Shown here piece after piece: positions 34,447 through 39,811 of a stretch of DNA of 39,811 bases; positions within the stretch are counted from its first letter, which is position 1; every line of letters starts with the position of its first letter. The DNA is taken from positions 1 to 39,811 of the forward strand of contig JAOTVR010000026.1 in the NCBI GenBank assembly GCA_029863305.1, written 5' to 3'. The DNA comes from Gammaproteobacteria bacterium. Lineage in GTDB: Bacteria > Pseudomonadota > Gammaproteobacteria > Steroidobacterales > Woeseiaceae. A model generated the notes under the pieces. The model searched no databases. It worked only from the letters and a program-made list of their open reading frames with translations, and was not told where the DNA came from. A program made the position numbers and the translations under genes.

Positions 34447-35751
34447 TCAGGTGTTGGCAGCCCCGTTACCCTGCAGGCGCGTAATCAGCGATCGGAGAAA
34501 GACCTTGTTGAAGCGCAATTGGCAGGCAGACGACACCTGCTCCATCAGCGTCGAGCTGACTCGCAGAATTGTCACAGCGCCGTCGGCCTGAATAGATGCC
34601 TGGCGTTTCGCGCCCCGCACGTAACTCGTTTCGCCGAAGCAGTCACCGTTCGATAAGCTGCCGATATTATTGCCATTAGCCTGTACCCGTACGCTCCCGG
34701 TCACAATGATATAAAAACGATCGTCGATTTCGCCTTCTTTCACAATGTCATCGCCGTCCTTGTACTCGTGCCAGTCCGAAGCACGCAGCACTTCCCAAAT
34801 CTCGGCGTGCGAGAACTCGTGGAAGAACGTCAGTGACCGCAGCACATCGAAGTGCTCCTGATTATCCAGACTGTCGTATTTTTGCCGCAGATCCTTGTAT
34901 ACGCGTGTCAGCTCGGCGGCCATCGCGGCGCCACTCGACAGGCGCTTGTCAGGGTCTTTTTGCATCGTGGTCGCGACGGCGTCTTCCAGTTCCGTGGGAA
35001 GATCATTGCGATACGTGTGGATCGGCGGTGGCGTCGCGTAAACGATTTGATGCAATAACTTCGAAAGATTGTCGGCACGGAATGGGCGGAAACCGGTCAG
35101 CAGCTCGTACATGACCGCACCGAGCGAATACAGGTCCGATCTGGGCGTCAACTCTTCAGATTGCACCTGTTCGGGCGACATGTAGCTGGGCGATCCCGCG
35201 ATGCCTTCAATCCGCGACACTTCCGAGTCGTTTACGATTGCGATGCCGAAGTCGATGATGCGCACATCATTATCGATCGTCAGCATTACGTTCGATGGTT
35301 TGATATCGCGGTGTATGACGCCACGGCCATGTGCATAGTGCAGCGCCTTGGCGCACTTATATATAATCTCTACGACATCATCGACGCGCAGCAGGTTATC
35401 CGGGCGGCAATACGCAGCCAATGTCCGCGCGCCCTGAATGTGTTCGGTGACCACGTAGTACTTGCCATCTTCTTCGCCAGCGTCATAGATCGGCATGATG
35501 TTCGGATGCTGTAGCATGCCGACCATGTGCGCTTCGTTGAAGAACATCTTTCGCGAGACACGCGCCCGATCGGCATCCGTGTCTTCTTCGATGTTGTAGA
35601 CCTTGATCGCAACGTCGCGACGGTAGTACGGATCGTGAGACAGGTAGACCATGCCCGTGCTGCCCTTGCCGATCTTATTGATGATGACGTATTTGCCGAT
35701 CTTGTCGGGTACGTCACCAGGGCGTTCAATTTCGCTGACTGGACTGGCCAT
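34447..35751 (-). CDS. Ser/Thr protein kinase with C-terminal cyclic-nucleotide-binding domain
   Basis: The 434-residue protein has a full Hanks kinase domain at about 20-285: glycine loop IGKGSTGMVYL, Lys50, HRDIKPSN (Asp149), DFGIA (Asp167), GSPSYMSPEQ, and SDLYSLGAVMYELLTG. A linker helix joins it to a cNMP domain at about 305-425 with DDIVKEGEIDDRFYIIVTGSVRV, FGET (372-375) and Arg383 in KRQAS, the Arg expected to bind the cyclic phosphate. No membrane helix is present. The layout resembles PKG in reverse order, so kinase activity may be controlled by cAMP or c-di-nucleotide-like ligands. It follows pgpA by 11 bp with GAG before the ATG. Substrate unknown. Confidence 0.9.
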   Translation of the reverse strand: MASPVSEIERPGDVPDKIGKYVIINKIGKGSTGMVYLSHDPYYRRDVAIKVYNIEEDTDADRARVSRKMFFNEAHMVGMLQHPNIMPIYDAGEEDGKYYVVTEHIQGARTLAAYCRPDNLLRVDDVVEIIYKCAKALHYAHGRGVIHRDIKPSNVMLTIDNDVRIIDFGIAIVNDSEVSRIEGIAGSPSYMSPEQVQSEELTPRSDLYSLGAVMYELLTGFRPFRADNLSKLLHQIVYATPPPIHTYRNDLPTELEDAVATTMQKDPDKRLSSGAAMAAELTRVYKDLRQKYDSLDNQEHFDVLRSLTFFHEFSHAEIWEVLRASDWHEYKDGDDIVKEGEIDDRFYIIVTGSVRVQANGNNIGSLSNGDCFGETSYVRGAKRQASIQADGAVTILRVSSTLMEQVSSACQLRFNKVFLRSLITRLQGNGAANT

Positions 35752-35762
35752 GTCGTCTCACG

Positions 35763-36251
35763 TTAGGTCATAAGCCACCCGTACAAAGCCAGTAAAACTG
35801 CGGCGTACAGGGCGGCCACGAGGTCATCCAGCATAATTCCGAGACCTCCGCCCAGTCTGTGATCCAGGTCCCGAATCGGCCACGGTTTGACAATATCGAA
35901 GGCCCGAAACAGCAGGAATCCCAGTATCCAGGCGCGGAGCGTCGCGGGTGCTGCCAGCAGCGTGACGAACATGCCGGCGACCTCGTCCCAGACGATGCCA
36001 CCGTGATCGTGGACGCCGAGCCGCTTCGAACTCTCCCCGCAGATCCAGATTCCCGCGACGAACAGCAATACGGCCAGCCCAATTTGCGTCGTCAGGCCCA
36101 GATCCAGCGTCAGCCAGGCGAGCAGCACGCCGAGCAGCGAGCCGACAGTGCCCGGAGCAAACGGTGCCAGGCCTGTGCCCAGGCCAAAGGCCAGAATGTG
36201 CACCGGATCGGTCAGTACACGCCGTACCAGGTTCTGCTCGGGATCCTTCAT
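35763..36251 (-). CDS. pgpA: phosphatidylglycerophosphatase A
   Basis: The 162-residue protein has the PgpA motifs GLGTGLAPFAPGTVGSLLG, WDEVAGMFVTL and FRAFDIVKPWPI, with about three or four membrane segments. It removes phosphate from phosphatidylglycerol phosphate to make phosphatidylglycerol at the inner membrane. ATG overlaps the thiL stop by 4 bp. The nusB-thiL-pgpA order is conserved in gammaproteobacteria. Confidence 0.94.
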   Translation of the reverse strand: MKDPEQNLVRRVLTDPVHILAFGLGTGLAPFAPGTVGSLLGVLLAWLTLDLGLTTQIGLAVLLFVAGIWICGESSKRLGVHDHGGIVWDEVAGMFVTLLAAPATLRAWILGFLLFRAFDIVKPWPIRDLDHRLGGGLGIMLDDLVAALYAAVLLALYGWLMT

Positions 36252-37195
36252 TGAAAGTGACGGTACCCGCCGTCGACATAGCTCACAACCTTGCCGTCGT
36301 CGTAACAGATGATCCCCGGACGTTTGCTTACTTTGCCGATCGCTGTCACCTGCACACCTGCTATTTCGCCGGGCAACTGTTCCGACGATGTAAAACAGAG
36401 TTCGTAGTCGTCGCCACCAGACAGCGCGAAGCTGCGCTGTTGCTCCTGGTCAAAACTGGACTTCAGCGCGATCGACGTCGGTATTTTGTCCAGATAGAGA
36501 TCGGCACCAACCCCGCTGGCCGTCAGTAACTTGTCGAGATCACCGTAAAGACCATCGGATATGTCAATCGCGGCACTTGCCCTGCCGACAAGTGCGCAAC
36601 CGAGTCCAACTCTCGCAGTAGGTGACCAATAGCGGTCAATGAGATAACAATGCGGTCCCGGATGTGGCGGATCATTCTGCTGCAGGCGGAGACCGGCCGC
36701 AGCATCGCCGACTTCGCCCGATACGTAAATCGTATCTCCGATACGCGCACCAGATCGTAAGATAGCCCGGCCCGGATCGACGTGTCCGCTTACTTGCACG
36801 GTTACGACAACACTGTCACCCCTCGTCACGTCGCCGCCAACCAGTGCAACGCCGTGCTCCGCTGCCGCTTTGTGCAGTCCATGCGAAAAAAAGCTCAGCC
36901 AGGATTCATCAACTGCAGCAAGCGTAAGTGCGAGTGTCATCCAGCGCGGCTCTGCCCCCATGGCCGCAATATCCGAAAGATTCACCGCCACCGCGCGGTA
37001 CCCGAGTGGCTCCGCCTCGAAGTCTTTGATTGCATAAGGAAAGTGAACGCCTTCGACCAGGGTGTCAACGACGGTGACGAGATCCTTGCCCATCGGCGGC
37101 CGCAGTACGGCGCCATCGTCACCAATACCCGTTATGACGCTGGCCGATTCGTCCGGACGAACGAAATACTTCTGGATCAGTTCAAACTCGTCCAC
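36248..37195 (-). CDS. thiL: thiamine-monophosphate kinase
   Basis: The 315-residue protein has the AIRS-like fold with GIGDDGAVLRPP, YRAVAVNLSDIAAMGAEP, GGDVTRGD, and SGGDDYELCFT. It phosphorylates thiamine phosphate to thiamine diphosphate. The best start is GTG at 37195 (VDEFELIQKYF), which lies inside nusB with a 14-bp overlap. A longer frame of 37 more codons overlaps nusB further and lacks family similarity. GGAGG is 14 bp upstream, so coupling with nusB may help initiation. Confidence 0.93.
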   Translation of the reverse strand: MDEFELIQKYFVRPDESASVITGIGDDGAVLRPPMGKDLVTVVDTLVEGVHFPYAIKDFEAEPLGYRAVAVNLSDIAAMGAEPRWMTLALTLAAVDESWLSFFSHGLHKAAAEHGVALVGGDVTRGDSVVVTVQVSGHVDPGRAILRSGARIGDTIYVSGEVGDAAAGLRLQQNDPPHPGPHCYLIDRYWSPTARVGLGCALVGRASAAIDISDGLYGDLDKLLTASGVGADLYLDKIPTSIALKSSFDQEQQRSFALSGGDDYELCFTSSEQLPGEIAGVQVTAIGKVSKRPGIICYDDGKVVSYVDGGYRHFQ

Positions 37196-37637
37196 GTTGC
37201 TGGGTCTTGACCTCCTCACTGCGCAAGGTCTGCGCTGCGACATCGAGGCAGGCGTTGATGTATTTGTGTCCATCCAACGCACCAAAGCGTTTCGCCAGAT
37301 TGACACCCTCGTTGATCACGACGCGATAAGGCACATCGACACGTGATTCAAGCTCGTACACGCCAATCAACAGTACGGACAGCTCAACCGGATCCAGCTG
37401 CGCGAGCGGGCGATCGATCAGCGCGTCGATTTTCTGTTCGAGCTCAGCCTGTGATCGGCAGATGAACGGCAAGGCTTCGTCAAAAAAATCCTTGTCCACA
37501 CGATCGTAGGCCGTCTGCTCGTGAAACTGTTCGAGCAACTCGTCACACGCATGCCCTGCTATCTGCTTTTGGTACAACGCCTGCACGAGCAATTCGCGAG
37601 CACGCGTCCTCGCGCCTGTTGATTCGGTATGGGTCAT
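37182..37637 (-). CDS. nusB: transcription antitermination factor NusB
   Basis: The 151-residue all-helical protein has the NusB hallmarks ARELLVQALYQKQIAG at the start and VINEGVNLAKRFGALDGHKYINACLDVAA at the end. NusB binds boxA RNA with NusE (S10) in rRNA antitermination. It overlaps ribH by 4 bp and thiL by 14 bp, tying riboflavin, transcription and thiamine genes into one string. Confidence 0.96.
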   Translation of the reverse strand: MTHTESTGARTRARELLVQALYQKQIAGHACDELLEQFHEQTAYDRVDKDFFDEALPFICRSQAELEQKIDALIDRPLAQLDPVELSVLLIGVYELESRVDVPYRVVINEGVNLAKRFGALDGHKYINACLDVAAQTLRSEEVKTQQRGRV

Positions 37638-38107
37638 TCGAGGCGGCGAAGTGTGTTGACCATCTCAATGACGGCAAGCGTTGCCTCTTCGCCCTTGTTG
37701 CCGGCCTTGGTGCCGGCACGTTCGATCGCCTGCTCGATCGTGTCGACGGTCAACACCCCGAACCCAACCGGAACACCGTGCGTTCGGCTCGCCGCAGCGA
37801 TACCGCGCACGCACTCCCCTGCCACGTAATCGAAATGCGGCGTACCACCTCGAATCACCGCGCCCAGGGCGACGATGCCGTCGAATCGGCGGGAAGCAGC
37901 AACCTTGTCAACAGCGAGTGGCATCTCGAAGGATCCCGGTACGCGCACGACTTCAATATCCGCGTCGGCTGCGCCGTGCTGCTTCAGGCAGCGCAATGAA
38001 GCCTTTAGCAACGAGTCTACTATGAAGTCATTGAAGCGAGCCGCGACGATCGCAAATCGCGCGTCGCGAATGATCATGTCGCCTTCCGTAGTTTTGATTT
38101 TTTCCAT
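37634..38107 (-). CDS. ribH: 6,7-dimethyl-8-ribityllumazine synthase
   Basis: The 157-residue protein has IVAARFNDFIVDSLLKASL, VPGSFEMPLAV and the active-site block GAVIRGGTPHFDYVAGE, then GFGVLTVDTIEQAIERAG. It condenses the DHBP product of the next gene upstream with the aminopyrimidine to form lumazine. It lies 9 bp after ribB. Confidence 0.96.
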   Translation of the reverse strand: MEKIKTTEGDMIIRDARFAIVAARFNDFIVDSLLKASLRCLKQHGAADADIEVVRVPGSFEMPLAVDKVAASRRFDGIVALGAVIRGGTPHFDYVAGECVRGIAAASRTHGVPVGFGVLTVDTIEQAIERAGTKAGNKGEEATLAVIEMVNTLRRLE

Positions 38108-38116
38108 GGGTCGTGA

Positions 38117-39268
38117 CTATTCTTCGACGTACTCGGTGATTTCGAGGTCGAATCCCGAGATCGCGTACATGTGCTTGGGTGCTGATAATACACGGATTCG
38201 GGACAGCCCGAGGTCGCGGAGAATCTGTGCGCCCACACCGTAGGTGCGCAATACGGCATCGCCACTGCGCCGCTCAGTCAGCTCGTCATGAGCCTGGTTG
38301 AGACTCTCTACGGCGTCCATGAAGTCACGCGACGATTCCTGATCGCGCAATACAACGATGACGCCCACGTCCTCGGCCGCGATGCGCTTGATCGCACTGT
38401 TCAAAGGCCAGCCCAGAGAGCGACTCTGCACGCCAATCACATCACCAAGAGTGTCCTGCAGGTGCACGCGTACGAGCGGGTTGTCGTTGGTTCCCGGGTC
38501 GCCCTTAACGAGCGCAACATGCACGGCACGATTAACATGGTCATCGTAACAAACCATCGTGAATTCGCCGTATTCCGTCGTGATCGCCTGTTCGCGGATA
38601 CGCTCGACATTGCGTTCTTTTTCCAGCCGATAGCGAATCAGATCTGCAATCGTGCCGATCTTGATGTTGTGTGCGCGGGCAAATTTCTCGAGATCGGGAC
38701 GCCGCGCCATGGTGCCGTCCTCATTGAGAATTTCGACGATCGCGGCGGACGCTTCAAAGCCGGCGAGCCGCGCCAGATCACAGCCTGCTTCGGTGTGACC
38801 CGCTCGAGTCAGGACTCCGCCCGGTTGCGCCATCACCGGAAAAATGTGTCCGGGCTGGCTCAAATCCTCCGGCCTTGCGGACGGCGCGACGGCAGCCTGA
38901 ATGGTACGCGCGCGATCGTGTGCGGAGATACCGGTCGTAATGCCCTCAGCCGCCTCTATCGATATGGTGAAATTCGTTGCGTGGTGATCGTCCGTTTCAC
39001 TGACCATCAGTGGCAGGCGAAGCTGGGCACAGCGATCACGTGACAGTGTCAGACAAATCAGACCACGCCCGTGGGTCGCCATGTAGTTGACATCTTCAGG
39101 CCGCACTTTCTCGGCTGCCATGATCAGATCGCCTTCGTTCTCGCGATCCTCATCATCGACCATGATGACCATTCTTCCCGCCTTAATATCGGCGATGATG
39201 TCGTCAATACTGCTGAATGCCGCTTCTTTTGCGCGCGGGTGCACTGTCGTATTGTCAGCCATAACCAT
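38117..39268 (-). CDS. ribB: 3,4-dihydroxy-2-butanone 4-phosphate synthase fused to a dead GTP cyclohydrolase II domain (RibBX type)
   Basis: The 383-residue protein has an intact RibB half (to about 212): DDEDRENEGD, HATNFTISIEA, GISAHDRARTI, and the PGHIFPV...RAGHTEAGCDLA block. It converts ribulose 5-phosphate to DHBP. The second half has the GCH II fold (VRVHLQDTLGDVIG), but the three zinc cysteines are replaced by Asp272, Arg283 and Leu285, so cyclohydrolase activity is not expected. Proteins like this are known in proteobacteria as RibBX. A true RibA must exist elsewhere. AAGGG stands before the first ATG. Overlaps ribE by 14 bp. Confidence 0.93.
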   Translation of the reverse strand: MVMADNTTVHPRAKEAAFSSIDDIIADIKAGRMVIMVDDEDRENEGDLIMAAEKVRPEDVNYMATHGRGLICLTLSRDRCAQLRLPLMVSETDDHHATNFTISIEAAEGITTGISAHDRARTIQAAVAPSARPEDLSQPGHIFPVMAQPGGVLTRAGHTEAGCDLARLAGFEASAAIVEILNEDGTMARRPDLEKFARAHNIKIGTIADLIRYRLEKERNVERIREQAITTEYGEFTMVCYDDHVNRAVHVALVKGDPGTNDNPLVRVHLQDTLGDVIGVQSRSLGWPLNSAIKRIAAEDVGVIVVLRDQESSRDFMDAVESLNQAHDELTERRSGDAVLRTYGVGAQILRDLGLSRIRVLSAPKHMYAISGFDLEITEYVEE

Positions 39269-39811
39269 GTTCCCTTAGAAATTCCATTGACAGTCCATCG
39301 CTGTCCTTTGCAAGCAAGCGTTCGATATAGCGCGCCAGCAGATCGACCTCGATATTGACAGTCGATCCTGTGACATAGTCACCGATGATTGTAGCCTGTG
39401 CAGTGTGTGGGATGATATTGACATCGAACACGCTGCCACGCACTTCGTTGACCGTGAGACTGACGCCATCGACGGTGACCGAGCCTTTCCTCGCGACATA
39501 ACGTGCGTATTCGCTCCGAATCTCGATCGCGAGCCGAATCGATCGCGCATCTGTTTCACGTTGCACGACCTTGCCAACACAATCGACATGGCCGCTGACC
39601 AGGTGTCCACCCAGTCGATCGCCGAGCGAAAGGGACGGCTCGAGATTGACAGCATCGCCAATACCGAGCTGGCCCAGCGCAGTAACATCGAGAGTCTCGA
39701 TCGAGACGTCTGTATCAAAACTGTCGGCTCGCAATTCGACGGCGGTCAAACACACACCATTAACCGCGATGCTCTCGCCGGTTTCATAGTCCGAGAATGG
39801 CATCTCGTCGG
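39255..39811 (-). CDS. ribE: riboflavin synthase alpha chain (5' end outside window)
   Basis: The frame is open through the right edge, and the visible part is about 185 residues. It carries the repeated lumazine-binding domains: ESIAVNGVCLTAVE, GGHLVSGHVDCVGKV, and in the second repeat GSVTVDGVSLTVNEV with a C-terminal IEVDLLARYIERLL. The missing N terminus (usually MFTGII) lies beyond 39811. It dismutates lumazine into riboflavin. The gene order suggests ribD next upstream. Confidence 0.95.
   Translation of the reverse strand, partial: DEMPFSDYETGESIAVNGVCLTAVELRADSFDTDVSIETLDVTALGQLGIGDAVNLEPSLSLGDRLGGHLVSGHVDCVGKVVQRETDARSIRLAIEIRSEYARYVARKGSVTVDGVSLTVNEVRGSVFDVNIIPHTAQATIIGDYVTGSTVNIEVDLLARYIERLLAKDSDGLSMEFLREHGYG

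Noticed and set aside
37634..39811. Possible FMN riboswitch for the riboflavin genes
   Set aside because: No leader region exists before ribB (it overlaps ribE by 14 bp) and no RFN-like conserved segments were seen. Any riboswitch would lie upstream of the window.

Overview
The window looks like the chromosome of a free-living, GC-rich gammaproteobacterium. The markers are asd-fimV-truA, accD-folC-dedD-cvpA-purF, ribE-ribB-ribH-nusB-thiL-pgpA, lipid A synthesis (lpxH), EpmA-modified EF-P, MiaE and a FimX/FimV twitching-type system. It is almost wall-to-wall core genes with many 1-14 bp overlaps. I see no insertion sequence, prophage, CRISPR array or toxin cluster. A lineage such as Woeseiales or Chromatiales would fit, but I cannot prove it from sequence alone.

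Layout. 1-2150: the end of an unknown gene, tRNA-Lys(CTT), a secreted DUF4440-type protein, an exported esterase and a tRNA Pro-Arg-His operon with a near-consensus promoter. 2250-3600: periplasmic cyclophilin and lpxH. 3600-14600, all leftward: fimV, truA, accD, folC, dedD, cvpA, purF, a Ser/Thr kinase with a pseudo-receiver domain, and miaE. The trpFBA genes often found between truA and accD are absent. 14600-17600, leftward: prmB, aroC, asd. 17650-20990, rightward and tightly coupled: a copper delivery pair (SCO, PCuAC), psd, epmA and a free-methionine sulfoxide reductase. efp faces this group. 21770-25955, rightward: a FimX-like protein with degenerate REC/GGDEF/EAL domains, a perfect CRP/Vfr-type palindrome, and a second FimV-like protein. 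25950-30100: parE-parC. 30170-32700: rubrerythrin, Fe-S oxidoreductase and DUF3501 module with two clear intrinsic terminators, a strong promoter and an unexplained 15-bp palindrome. 32777-33016: xseB. 33026-39811, leftward: partial ribE, a ribB with a dead GTP cyclohydrolase II domain (RibBX type), ribH, nusB, thiL, pgpA, a Ser/Thr kinase with a cyclic-nucleotide-binding domain, and an exported M20 amidohydrolase.

The least ordinary content is regulatory. Two Hanks-type kinases, each fused to a different sensory module, sit at the ends of housekeeping operons. A catalytically dead c-di-GMP-type protein is next to a FimV paralogue with a CRP/Vfr site between them. The rubrerythrin/Fe-S/DUF3501 module has a terminator touching the start codon of its second gene. 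I did not find a wholly new defence or mobile system; the novelty candidates are these signalling fusions and the redox module.
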